DNA of 64,000 nucleotides from Methanobrevibacter_A acididurans (lineage in GTDB: Archaea; Methanobacteriota; Methanobacteria; Methanobacteriales; Methanobacteriaceae), in NCBI RefSeq assembly GCF_046197875.1, contig NZ_CP166991.1, forward strand, positions 1,302,001-1,366,000, written 5' to 3'. The position numbers and the translations under genes were made by a program. Below are positions 1-8,698 of the stretch, piece by piece. Position 1 is the first letter of the stretch. Each line of letters starts with the position of its first letter. A model generated the notes under the pieces. That model was not told where the DNA came from and did no database searches. It saw only the letters and a list, made by a program, of their open reading frames with translations.

Positions 1-71
1 TTAAAAATAGTGTAGTTGCATATGATTTCATGAAGATAGAACTTTAAAGATAAAATAAAGAAGATTATATT

Positions 72-863
72 ATGATTCCAACATTATCCCAAATATTAGA
101 TCTAAGTTTTTTAGACACTTTTTTCTACATTATTATCATTTTAATTGTAGCTTATATAAGTTTACATATTTTAAGTAGTATAATTACAAAGTTTTGGAAA
201 AAATTCAATATGGATTTAACCATATTATATTTAATTACTGATTTATTAAAATATATAATCCTAATTTTTGCATTAGCTTGGATTTTAAAGTTAATAGGAA
301 TAGATTTACAAGGAATAATTATTAGTTTAGGTTTAATTGGTATTGTAGTAGGTTTTGCTGCTAAGGATGTTTTCAGTAACTTTATAGGTGGAATATTTTT
401 AATTACAGATAAAAATATTAAAGTTGGAGAAATTATTAGTGTGGATGATTTAAAAGGTAAAGTTTCAAAAGTTACTTTCAGAAACACTGAAATTATAACA
501 GTTGATGGATTTAGAGTAACAATACCTAACAGCACATTAAATACTGAAATGTATGTAAATTATCCTAAATTAGAATTAAATAAAATAGTATTAGAAGTAT
601 TGGTTCCTTTTGGAATTGATTTGAAAGCATTTAGTGATGATTTTGTTGAAAAATTTGAAGAAAAATCTTGGGTAATGTCTGGAAAAAAACCAATAGTTTA
701 TGATATGGATATAAGTGAATTTGGAAGTCAAGTTAAACTATTTATTTGGGTTAATGATTATACTAAAGTTAGTGAATATACTTTAGAATTAGGTGATGAA
801 GTCAGACAGATTATTGAAAAACATAATAAGAATAAAGTCTTGAAAATTGAAAAGAAAGTATGA
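72..863 (+). CDS. MscS-family mechanosensitive ion channel
   Basis: A 263-residue small-conductance mechanosensitive channel, expected to release solutes from the cytoplasm during osmotic downshock. Three hydrophobic segments lie near residues 15-37, 50-75 and 81-112. The third carries the MscS pore-helix signature (GFAAKDVFSNFIGG, about 94-107), followed by the soluble beta domain (VGEIISVDDLKGKV). The length is close to the minimal MscS core. No strong ribosome binding site precedes the ATG. It stands alone upstream of nadA. The family assignment is firm; the gating range cannot be read from sequence. Confidence 0.93.
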   Translation: MIPTLSQILDLSFLDTFFYIIIILIVAYISLHILSSIITKFWKKFNMDLTILYLITDLLKYIILIFALAWILKLIGIDLQGIIISLGLIGIVVGFAAKDVFSNFIGGIFLITDKNIKVGEIISVDDLKGKVSKVTFRNTEIITVDGFRVTIPNSTLNTEMYVNYPKLELNKIVLEVLVPFGIDLKAFSDDFVEKFEEKSWVMSGKKPIVYDMDISEFGSQVKLFIWVNDYTKVSEYTLELGDEVRQIIEKHNKNKVLKIEKKV

Positions 864-972
864 ATGGAATAATTTTTTTTAAATAAAAAAATTTTTATAA
901 CAATAGTTATATAGTACTTATTTTAATATAATGATTCATAAAATATATAAAAAAAGTAGGGAAGAGAAAAAA

Positions 973-1893
973 ATGGAAAATAAAATACTGATTGAAGAAA
1001 TTCTTAAATTAAAAGAAGAAAAAAATGCAATAATACTTGCACACAATTACCAACCAAAAGAAATCCAAGAAGTAGCTGATTTCCTTGGAGACTCACTAGA
1101 ATTATGTATTAAAGCATCTGAAATAGAAGATAAAGATATAGTCGTATTCTGTGGAGTAGACTTCATGGCAGAAACAGCATATATACTAAATCCAAATAAA
1201 AAAATCCTCATACCAGATGTTGAAGCAGAATGCCCAATGGCACACATGTTAAATGCAGAACAAATAAAAGAAGCAAAAAAACAATACCCTAAAGCACCAG
1301 TTGTATTATATGTTAATAGTTTAGCTGAAGCAAAAGCCGAATCAGACATATTATGTACCAGTGGAAATGCATTAAAAATAGTAGAAAGTTTAGATTCAGA
1401 CACAATACTATTCGGACCAGACACAAACCTTGGAAGATACGTGGAAAAACAAACCGACAAAAAAATCATACCAATACCAGGAGACGGTCACTGCTACGTA
1501 CATAAAAAATATGAAGTAAAAGATATTGATAATGCTAAAAAAACACATCCAAATGCAGATGTTATTGTACACCCAGAATGTGATATAGAAGTTCAAAATG
1601 CTGCAGATTACGTGTTAAGTACTGGTGGAATGTTAAATCATATTAAAAATTCAGAGAAAGATGAATTTATTATAGGAACAGAAATTGATTTCATGACAAG
1701 AGTAGAGAATGAAACTTCTGGTAAAAAATTATATCCTCTACTTTCAGATGCAATCTGTGAAACTATGAAATTACATACCCTAAAAAATCTTAAAAATGCT
1801 CTTCAAAATGAAGAACATATTGTAAAAGTCCCAGAAGATATTCGGGAAAAATCTTTCAATGCAGTAAACAAAATGATACAAGCATCTAAATAA
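973..1893 (+). CDS. nadA: Quinolinate synthase NadA
   Basis: A [4Fe-4S] enzyme that condenses iminoaspartate with dihydroxyacetone phosphate to quinolinate in NAD biosynthesis. I start it at the ATG at 973, preceded by GGGAAGAG, which gives 306 residues, normal for the family. An in-frame ATG at 931 would add 14 lysine-rich residues and has no ribosome binding site. HNYQ lies near the N-terminus. The likely cluster ligands are Cys87 (in AECPMA), Cys174 (in GDGHCYVH) and Cys262 (in SDAICETMK), spaced as in archaeal NadA. No nadB or nadC neighbour is visible. Confidence 0.95.
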   Translation: MENKILIEEILKLKEEKNAIILAHNYQPKEIQEVADFLGDSLELCIKASEIEDKDIVVFCGVDFMAETAYILNPNKKILIPDVEAECPMAHMLNAEQIKEAKKQYPKAPVVLYVNSLAEAKAESDILCTSGNALKIVESLDSDTILFGPDTNLGRYVEKQTDKKIIPIPGDGHCYVHKKYEVKDIDNAKKTHPNADVIVHPECDIEVQNAADYVLSTGGMLNHIKNSEKDEFIIGTEIDFMTRVENETSGKKLYPLLSDAICETMKLHTLKNLKNALQNEEHIVKVPEDIREKSFNAVNKMIQASK

Positions 1894-1945
1894 AAAAACC
1901 TTTCCCTATACATTAAAAATTAAATCACTTCTTTTTATTCTTTTT

Positions 1946-2230
1946 TTATCCCATATCCTCAAGAAAACTTGATAAAAAATATTTCATTTCAATTTCTTCA
2001 CGTGCCACAAAATCTTCAGGTTTTATTTGAAATCCATCAACATTAAACGGATAAAACTTTTCAGAGTATTTCATAGTTAAAATTAAAGAATCATCCTTAA
2101 GTTTTTTCTCCCCATCTGTTAAATTATTATATAAAAAACTAAGAGAATTCTTATCTAAATCCGAAATATTATAAGTAATATAACCAATATTATTAGATTC
2201 TATACCATAATCAACTAATTTCACAATCAT
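1946..2230 (-). CDS. Small conserved hypothetical protein (94 aa)
   Basis: An unrecognised acidic 94-residue protein without membrane segments or cysteine motifs. The start is the ATG at 2230, which has a strong GGAGGG 10 bases upstream; the longer reading frame from a TTG at 2248 would place that Shine-Dalgarno inside the gene. It lies directly behind the MetX-like hydrolase gene (gap about 24 bases) and is probably co-transcribed with it. No function can be inferred beyond this linkage. Confidence 0.7.
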   Translation of the reverse strand: MIVKLVDYGIESNNIGYITYNISDLDKNSLSFLYNNLTDGEKKLKDDSLILTMKYSEKFYPFNVDGFQIKPEDFVAREEIEMKYFLSSFLEDMG

Positions 2231-2254
2231 TTTAATAAAACCCTCCAAAAAATT

Positions 2255-3241
2255 TTATTCTTTAAATTCTTTTAAGAAATCCTCTATTTTATCACTAACT
2301 TGTTTTAACTCATAAGATCCAAGATGACCATGTAATGATTTGAAAATAATTAATTCAGAACCTGAAACAATATTATGTAATGGAATTCCATCTAATTCAG
2401 GAGGGAAAAATTCATCACCTTCAATTGCTATTATTAATAATTTAGATTTTAATTTTCCTAAATCTTTCTCAATATCATAATTTAAAGAAGCATTATTATT
2501 ATAAATTAAATCATTAGGATCATCTAAAACACCTTCTTCAGCTAACATAATCATTTCTTCATCTATTTCATCATTGGAACATTCCCTATAATAAGATTTA
2601 GATTGTCCAAAAGTGTAGACTGATTCAGAAGCTAAACGTAAAGATCTAGCTAATTTTTTAGAATATTTACCCTCATTATAATCAGGGTCAGTTTCTATTA
2701 TATGATTCATGAATTTAGATAAAGCATAATTATGACCTGCAGTTTTATAACTACTTGCTAAAGAAATAGTGAAATCCATAAAATCAGGATATTCAGTTGC
2801 CCAAGTTAATGCTTCAAATCCTCCCATACTATTACCAATGACTCCAATAATATGATTAATTCTGTATTTTTCTTTTAAAAATTTAATTTGAAAATTAACC
2901 ATATCTTTTATATTGTACTTTGGAAAATTATAACCTAATGAAGTAGTAGATGGACTAGCACTTCCAGGTGATCCTAAAGTAGACATGCTTATTATGAAAA
3001 ACTTATCAGTATCAATTACTTCACCAGGACCGGTTATTTCATTGATTCTTCGAACAGATTTATAACTTCCACTTGAACCATGACAATAAACAATAGCATT
3101 AATAACACGACCATATTTATCATATTTTGGTGTTCCTAATGTCCCATATTCAACTTTAACCCCTCTTAGAACATCACCGGCTTCAAATTTAAATTCAGTG
3201 AGAAAATGACTTTCTTTTTTAATAGTATTTTCAATATCCAT
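2255..3241 (-). CDS. Alpha/beta hydrolase of the MetX (homoserine O-acetyltransferase) family
   Basis: A 328-residue alpha/beta hydrolase resembling homoserine O-acyltransferases. The nucleophile elbow GNSMGG puts the catalytic Ser at residue 138. The likely acid is the Asp in EGDEFFPPELD near 276 and the His lies in LHGHLGSYE near 306. MetX-type features include YGTLGTPKYD near the N-terminus and STLGSPGSASP around 87-97. The usual R at the acyl-acceptor site and the oxyanion region are not clear enough to assign substrate, so it may be a paralogue with another acyl transfer or hydrolase role. A small gene follows in the same operon. Confidence 0.8.
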   Translation of the reverse strand: MDIENTIKKESHFLTEFKFEAGDVLRGVKVEYGTLGTPKYDKYGRVINAIVYCHGSSGSYKSVRRINEITGPGEVIDTDKFFIISMSTLGSPGSASPSTTSLGYNFPKYNIKDMVNFQIKFLKEKYRINHIIGVIGNSMGGFEALTWATEYPDFMDFTISLASSYKTAGHNYALSKFMNHIIETDPDYNEGKYSKKLARSLRLASESVYTFGQSKSYYRECSNDEIDEEMIMLAEEGVLDDPNDLIYNNNASLNYDIEKDLGKLKSKLLIIAIEGDEFFPPELDGIPLHNIVSGSELIIFKSLHGHLGSYELKQVSDKIEDFLKEFKE

Positions 3242-3392
3242 AAACTAAGTAACCCTCCGTTTTTATATTTTTTAATTTTTATTATATTTATTTATTTAAT
3301 AAAATTTTTTATAAACTACAATAAGATTAATTTAATATGATTAACTAAAATAATTATTAATTAAAAATAAAACATTAAGGATAGTAATTTAA

Positions 3393-3707
3393 ATGCCTGA
3401 TGAGAAAGAAAATGAAGAAGTTAAAATAGAAACTAAAGGAAAAATTAAAGTAAATGATGATTTTGAATTTGAAGAAAAAAATCCTATTCTTGCAGCAGTA
3501 TTATCCATAATCCCTGGTTTTGGTCAAATATACAATGGTGAAAAAGGTAAAGGTGCAGTAATATTATTAATATTCATTTTTATAGGTTTTTGCTTAGCTT
3601 ACAGTGTATATCCAATAGTATTAAATATATTAATATGGATTTACAGTATTGTTGATGCTTTCATTACTGCAAGAAAAATTAATAAAGAAAAAATTGTATA
3701 TGATTAA
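3393..3707 (+). CDS. Small TM2-like two-helix membrane protein
   Basis: A 104-residue protein with an acidic and lysine-rich cytoplasmic head (about 1-30) and two membrane helices separated by a short turn (about 33-50 and 55-90). The stretch IPGFGQIYNGEKGKG is the TM2-domain-like glycine turn seen in many small archaeal and bacterial membrane proteins. An AAGGAT precedes the ATG. Function unknown. It is a single gene upstream of nucS. Confidence 0.75.
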   Translation: MPDEKENEEVKIETKGKIKVNDDFEFEEKNPILAAVLSIIPGFGQIYNGEKGKGAVILLIFIFIGFCLAYSVYPIVLNILIWIYSIVDAFITARKINKEKIVYD

Positions 3708-3790
3708 AAATTATTATAAATTACTAATTTTATTAATTTTATAAAAAATAGATTAAACTTAAAAGAAATAATCAACAATTAATAAGTTAT

Positions 3791-4576
3791 ATGAAATATA
3801 AAATTTTAGAAAAACCTAATTGTGAAGAAGCATATGACTTAGTTAAAGAGGGTTTATGTAAAAAAGCTATGATTACCCTTTTTAGTTGTTGTAAAATAAT
3901 TTATGAAGGTCGTGCTCTGAGTCAATTAGATTTTGGAGAACGTTTAATAATCATTAAACCTGACGGATCATTTCTAGTTCATCAAGAAAAAAAGGTTGAA
4001 CCTGTTAATTGGCAACCTCCTAAATCCAGAACAAAGGTAAATGTCCATGATAATGAACTTTTTTTAGAAAGTTATCGTAGAACCCCTAAAGAACGATTAG
4101 AAGTTGAAGTAAAAAAAACTTTATTTGCAAGTTATTCTGTAGCTAAAGACTATGCAGAAATTGAACTTGCTGGTTATGAAAAAGATATGGGCGATATGAT
4201 AATGAAAAAACCTTACTTAATAGAAGAAGGTTTTAAACCTACAGCAAGAGAATATAGTACAGAACATGGATTCATTGACATATTAGGTAAAGATTATGAT
4301 GGAAACTTAATGGTTTTAGAATTAAAAGCTAGAAAAGCTGGAACTAATGCCGTGAAACAAATCAAAAGATACTTGAGTGATTTTGAAAATCCTGAAAATG
4401 ATTATCTGAAAGATTTAGGAGCAGAGAAACAAAAAATCCGTGGCTTACTTGTTGCACCTAGTATTAATGAGGATGCAAAAGAATTATCTGAAAAAGAAGG
4501 GATAGAATTCGTAAGTGTTACCCCTCCAAAAGAATTGAAAAATGATAAAAAAGTAACATTAGACATATTTAAATAA
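3791..4576 (+). CDS. nucS: Endonuclease NucS (EndoMS)
   Basis: A mismatch-specific, PCNA-associated endonuclease that cuts double-stranded DNA at mismatches or branched DNA. The 261 residues match the family length. An N-terminal DNA-binding beta domain is followed by a RecB-like nuclease domain with the catalytic signature GFIDILGKD...LELKARKAG; the expected metal and catalytic residues are Asp163, Glu177 and Lys179, matching the spacing in Pyrococcus NucS. This organism also carries a MutS-like ATPase at 41.7 kb, but canonical MutL is not in the window. Followed by mntP after 25 bases. Confidence 0.95.
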   Translation: MKYKILEKPNCEEAYDLVKEGLCKKAMITLFSCCKIIYEGRALSQLDFGERLIIIKPDGSFLVHQEKKVEPVNWQPPKSRTKVNVHDNELFLESYRRTPKERLEVEVKKTLFASYSVAKDYAEIELAGYEKDMGDMIMKKPYLIEEGFKPTAREYSTEHGFIDILGKDYDGNLMVLELKARKAGTNAVKQIKRYLSDFENPENDYLKDLGAEKQKIRGLLVAPSINEDAKELSEKEGIEFVSVTPPKELKNDKKVTLDIFK

Positions 4577-4601
4577 AAAAAATGGAATGTGAGACATAAA
4601 A

Positions 4602-5153
4602 ATGATATTAGATTCTTATTCAATGATATTATTAGCAATGGCATTAGGTACTGATAGTTTCAGTGTGTCATTAACTAAAGGTTTTTCCCAAAAAGGTTTA
4701 ACAAAATCACAAATTTTATGGTATGCTATATTCTTCGGTGGTTCAGAAGCACTTATGGCATTAATTGGGTACTTTTTTGGTAATCAATTAAGTGGATTTG
4801 TATCAAATGTGGCAACATGGATAGGATTTATACTTCTTTTACTTATAGGTTTAAATATGATTCGTGACGGATTAAAAAATGACGAAGAAACCGTTGATGA
4901 GTTTAGTTTTAAAGAAGTTACATTATTATCAATAGCTACTAGTATCGATGCATTTGCTGTTGGTTTAACATTTGCATTATTACATATAAATTATTGGATT
5001 CCTATATTATTAATAGGATCTGTAGCTTTTATATTCACTATAATTGGTGCATTAATTGGTAAAAAATTAGGTGATTACCTCGGAGATAAATTCTTAATTA
5101 TTGGAGGTATAATTTTAATTATTATCGGTTTAAAAATATTATTAGGAATATAA
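4602..5153 (+). CDS. mntP: Manganese efflux pump MntP
   Basis: A 183-residue inner-membrane protein with six predicted helices and two inverted halves. The halves carry the acidic signatures LGTDSFSVSLTKG (about 12-24) and SIDAFAVGLTF (about 112-122), the expected metal-coordinating Asp sites of the MntP (formerly DUF204) family. It probably exports Mn(II). It sits 25 bases behind nucS and may share its transcript. The stop codon lies in an inverted repeat that also terminates the convergent neighbour. Confidence 0.92.
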   Translation: MILDSYSMILLAMALGTDSFSVSLTKGFSQKGLTKSQILWYAIFFGGSEALMALIGYFFGNQLSGFVSNVATWIGFILLLLIGLNMIRDGLKNDEETVDEFSFKEVTLLSIATSIDAFAVGLTFALLHINYWIPILLIGSVAFIFTIIGALIGKKLGDYLGDKFLIIGGIILIIIGLKILLGI

Positions 5154-5171
5154 AAAATTTGTATTCCTAAT
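5141..5171. terminator. Bidirectional hairpin between convergent genes
   Basis: ATTAGGAATA at 5141-5150 is the exact inverse complement of TATTCCTAAT at 5162-5171, with an 11-base AT loop containing the mntP stop. The right arm abuts the stop codon of the minus-strand gene. Placement at a convergent junction suggests a shared transcription or mRNA end. Confidence 0.6.
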
Positions 5172-5665
5172 TATTTCTTTTGTTCTTTATTTTTTAATTC
5201 TTCAATTTCATTTAAATGATATTCTAAAGTGTATGGTGTGGCTGGTTGAACTTGAAGACCTTCATGTGCCATTTCAAGTTTATAAACTAGGAAATCTTTT
5301 GTTTCTAAGCTTAAAAATTTATTATTATCTTCTAGTTTTAAATTATCTAATTCTTCTAAAATTTGTTTATATTCTTTTTCTTCTAAATTTATTAATTCTT
5401 CAGCAGATAATTTTTGTAAATCTTCATTTAATTGTAATCCTATACCAATCATACCATTAACTTTTTTTCCTTCCCATTCAAATTCTGCTTTTCTTATTTG
5501 TTCCATTTGTGAAAGTACATGTTTTTTAGTTGGTTCGGATGCAGGTAATTGTGAGGAAGTTCCGGTTACATTTAATTTGTAATCATGTTTCCAGTCACCT
5601 ACACGGTATATTGTGTAATTATCATTTCCAAAAATTATTTCTTTTCCTATATTTTCTTTTACCAT
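5171..5665 (-). CDS. Hypothetical cytoplasmic protein (164 aa)
   Basis: An unrecognised 164-residue soluble protein, acidic and rich in Glu and Leu in its second half (about 85-130, probably helical). The N-terminal half (FGNDNYTIYRVGDWKHDYKL) looks beta-rich. No cysteine or nucleotide motifs are seen. It lies 50 bases downstream of the flavodoxin/ferredoxin gene in the same direction and may be co-transcribed, so a redox-partner or accessory role is conceivable but unsupported. Confidence 0.65.
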   Translation of the reverse strand: MVKENIGKEIIFGNDNYTIYRVGDWKHDYKLNVTGTSSQLPASEPTKKHVLSQMEQIRKAEFEWEGKKVNGMIGIGLQLNEDLQKLSAEELINLEEKEYKQILEELDNLKLEDNNKFLSLETKDFLVYKLEMAHEGLQVQPATPYTLEYHLNEIEELKNKEQKK

Positions 5666-5714
5666 TTTATTATTTCTCCAAAAATATGATATTTATTAAA
5701 TTATTTAAAATTGT

Positions 5715-6494
5715 TTAATAAAAGAATTCGGGTTCTTTTCTTTCACTACATTTTTTAGCAAATAGTTTTGATGCTGGAACAAACATGAGTTTATTAAATT
5801 CTCTTGCATCTTCTGGACATGCATATATACATGCAGTACATGTAATACATTTACTTCCATCTGTTGATTTTGGATTTTCTATATCGATTGCTTTTGTAGG
5901 GCATAGAGTAGCACATGTTCCACATTCAGTACAATTTTTATTAGATGTTGGTTTAAGAGGAACACCTTGAATTTCTCGATATGGTTTGTTTCCAGGAACT
6001 GTGATTTCTTTAAAGTTTTCTTTATTGTTTGTGTAATCTTCTATTTTTTCAATAGTTTTAGTTGTGAATTCATTAATTTTTTCTAAATCTTTTGAATCTG
6101 GTCTATTTTTAGCAGTTTCAGGGAATATTGAATGTTGTGCTACAAATGCTCCAGCAGTTATTGTTTTGAATCCATTTTTATCTAAGATTTCTTTCAATTC
6201 AAGAAGAGCATCATCGTAATCTCTGTTTCCATAAACAACAACGGGGATTGCTAAGGTATTATTTCCTTTTAAGTTTTCTAAATCTACTTTTACTATTTGT
6301 GGGATTCTACCACTAAATACAGGTAACCCTATAATTAGAAGTTCATCTTCTTGAAATTCTTGAAGAATTATTTTATTGTGTTCTTTTAATAGATCATAAC
6401 AATCTTTTTCACCATCGAATTTGGAGGATATTTCTTTTACAACTTTTTTAGTTGTGCTTCCTGGACTAAAAAATACTTCTGAAACTTTAAACAT
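5715..6494 (-). CDS. EFR1-type flavodoxin domain plus 2[4Fe-4S] ferredoxin protein
   Basis: A 259-residue two-domain electron carrier. Residues about 1-165 form a flavodoxin-like fold beginning with the FMN-binding FFSPGSTTKK loop. Residues about 185-235 form a bacterial-type ferredoxin with two cluster motifs (CTECGTCATLCP and CITCTACIYACP). Such proteins move electrons between ferredoxin-type partners and flavins; methanogens hold several. The physiological partner cannot be identified from context. Confidence 0.88.
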   Translation of the reverse strand: MFKVSEVFFSPGSTTKKVVKEISSKFDGEKDCYDLLKEHNKIILQEFQEDELLIIGLPVFSGRIPQIVKVDLENLKGNNTLAIPVVVYGNRDYDDALLELKEILDKNGFKTITAGAFVAQHSIFPETAKNRPDSKDLEKINEFTTKTIEKIEDYTNNKENFKEITVPGNKPYREIQGVPLKPTSNKNCTECGTCATLCPTKAIDIENPKSTDGSKCITCTACIYACPEDAREFNKLMFVPASKLFAKKCSERKEPEFFY

Positions 6495-6660
6495 TTTTTT
6501 AACTTCCTTGAAAATTTTTTTAAAATTAATAATTAGTTTTATTTATATAATTCTTATTAAATACTTTTTGATAAAACTTTAAAAAAATATTTTAAAAACT
6601 ATTAAATATTAGTATTCATAAAAAAATATTTATATTATAAATTAGTGGAGGTTTGAAGTT

Positions 6661-7734
6661 TTGGTTAAATATTGTCCAAAATGTGGGAATGCAAGTTATG
6701 ATAGTGCACCTAAATGTGGAAATTGTGGGTATGACTTCACAAAATCAACTAATAAAAAAGAATCTGTAAAACAAAGTAGCTTTAAAGACCAAATAATGGG
6801 TAGTTTTAAAGATTTAAGTGATTCTAAAAATGGCAAAAAAGAAAAACCTAAATCTTCTAATTTTAATAAACCATCTTTTAATATTAAAAAATTTGATTTA
6901 AGTGGTTATGATTTAAGCCAAGATAATATAAAAAAAGAAGAACCTAAAAATATTCATCCAGATTCTTATTTTATGAGTGATAAGGAAAAATATGAACGAT
7001 TTAAGGCTAGTAAAGATCAAGAAGTAAGTTATACAACTGTTAAAAATACACAAAAAGAAGTAAAGAAAACACAAAAGCCAAAATCAGTTAAAACTAAAGT
7101 TCCCGAAGAACCTGATGTTTTTAAAGATATTAAAGATGTTTTTAAAAGTAATAATGAACCTAAAAAAGATTCCAGCCTTAATTTCTTAAATAAAATTAGT
7201 AGACGGAACATTGCAATATTTGTTATTGTGATAGCATTGCTTGCAATAATTATTGCAGCTGTTGGTTCAACAATGTTTACTAGTGAAGAAACACATATGG
7301 GTCCAGGAAATTATAGTAGTGATAAAGTATCATTTAGTTATCCTACTAGCTGGTCACAGTATAATAGTACTAGTGGAGACTCAGATCAAGGAGAAGTTGC
7401 TTTCCGTACACCTGATAAAACGGTGATTGGATTTAGTTGTATTAATAATAGTGATATAACACTTAATGATGTTAAAAATAGTATTAATCAAACTGCGAAA
7501 TCTTTAGATGGGAAAATCATTAGTGTGAATAATATAACTATTGATGGTGTAAATGCAACTGATATATCAATAAATACTACTGGACATGGTTATTCAAGAT
7601 ATATATCTGTTATTCATGACGATACTTATTATAATTGGGTAATCAACAATGGTAAAAGTGATAATCCATATTTAAATGCAACAAATACATCTGCAATCAA
7701 TAAGATGATAAATAGTATTCATTTTACTGATTAA
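6661..7734 (+). CDS. Zinc-ribbon, single-TM protein with an extracellular PsbP/DcrB-like domain
   Basis: A 357-residue protein in three parts. Residues 5-25 are a zinc ribbon (CPKCG...CGNCGYDF). A long lysine-rich, low-complexity cytoplasmic linker runs to about 175. One transmembrane helix (about 183-205) leads to an outside domain of about 150 residues beginning VSFSYPTSWSQYN, the pattern of PsbP/Mog1/DcrB-like domains, with several N-glycosylation-type NxS/T sites. It starts at TTG with GGAGG 9 bases upstream. Function is unknown; the topology suggests an inside zinc module tethered to an external binding domain. Confidence 0.8.
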   Translation: MVKYCPKCGNASYDSAPKCGNCGYDFTKSTNKKESVKQSSFKDQIMGSFKDLSDSKNGKKEKPKSSNFNKPSFNIKKFDLSGYDLSQDNIKKEEPKNIHPDSYFMSDKEKYERFKASKDQEVSYTTVKNTQKEVKKTQKPKSVKTKVPEEPDVFKDIKDVFKSNNEPKKDSSLNFLNKISRRNIAIFVIVIALLAIIIAAVGSTMFTSEETHMGPGNYSSDKVSFSYPTSWSQYNSTSGDSDQGEVAFRTPDKTVIGFSCINNSDITLNDVKNSINQTAKSLDGKIISVNNITIDGVNATDISINTTGHGYSRYISVIHDDTYYNWVINNGKSDNPYLNATNTSAINKMINSIHFTD

Positions 7735-7809
7735 ACAAAATTTTTCATCTAAAATTTTTTTACTTTTTTTAAATTTTTTTTTAATTCAAATATTATTGGA
7801 GCCATTTTA

Positions 7810-8661
7810 ATGAACATTTTAAAAGTAGCATTATGTCAAATAAATGTAATAGATAATAAAGAAGCAAATATTAAAGAAGCAGAAACTTATATAAAAATAG
7901 CTAGAGATAAAGGGGCTGAATTAGCAATATTGCCTGAAATGTTTAATTGTCCTTATGAAAATAGTAAATTTAGAAAATATTCTGAAATAGCTGAAGATAG
8001 TATTACATTACAACACATTCAAAAATTAGCTAAGGAATTAAAAATTTATATATTGGCTGGAAGTATTCCTGAAAAAGAGATTAATGAAGATGGTAGTGAA
8101 TCAATATATAATACTAGCTTTTTTTATGATAATAATGGGAAATTAATTGGGAAACATAGAAAAATGCACTTATTTGACATTGATGTTAAAGGAAAAATTA
8201 GATTTAAAGAATCTGATACATTGACTGCTGGTGATGATTTTACACTTGTAGATACTAAATGGGGAAAGATAGGTTTAGGAATATGTTATGATATTAGATT
8301 CCCCGAACTAGCTAGAATACTTACACAGAAAGGTGCTCGTATACTGATTTATCCAGGGGCTTTTAATTTAACTACTGGGCCAAGTCATTGGGAAACATTA
8401 TTTAAGGCACGAGCTTTAGATAATCAAGTTTATTGTATTGGTGTTTCACCTGCATTAAATCAAAAAGGAGAATATAATGCATTTGGACATAGTATTATAT
8501 GTGATCCTTGGGGAGATATTGTAGCTGAAGCTAAATATGATGAAAAATTAATTACTGAAATATTGGATTTAGATTTAATTGATAATGTTCGAAAAGATAT
8601 TCCTGTACTTGCAAATAGAAGAACAGATCTTTATCAAATAAATGAAGTGAAAAAGGAATAA
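7810..8661 (+). CDS. Carbon-nitrogen hydrolase (Nit2/omega-amidase-like)
   Basis: A 283-residue nitrilase-superfamily amidase. The catalytic triad is visible: Glu43 in LPEMF, Lys in KHRKMHLFDID and Cys in GICYDIRFPE. The DIRFPELAR context and the IYPGAFNLTTGPSHWE stretch are those of the Nit1/Nit2 branch (omega-amidase or deaminated-glutathione amidase), which remove toxic ketoacid amides. A weak GGAG precedes the ATG. Single gene; the exact substrate is inferred. Confidence 0.88.
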   Translation: MNILKVALCQINVIDNKEANIKEAETYIKIARDKGAELAILPEMFNCPYENSKFRKYSEIAEDSITLQHIQKLAKELKIYILAGSIPEKEINEDGSESIYNTSFFYDNNGKLIGKHRKMHLFDIDVKGKIRFKESDTLTAGDDFTLVDTKWGKIGLGICYDIRFPELARILTQKGARILIYPGAFNLTTGPSHWETLFKARALDNQVYCIGVSPALNQKGEYNAFGHSIICDPWGDIVAEAKYDEKLITEILDLDLIDNVRKDIPVLANRRTDLYQINEVKKE

Positions 8662-8698
8662 ATCTTCTTTATTTTAACTTTTTTTTAATTTTATTATT

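Noticed and set aside
931..972. Upstream start for nadA at 931
   Set aside because: It adds 14 lysine-rich residues absent from the family and has no ribosome-binding site; the ATG at 973 has GGGAAGAG and gives the normal length.
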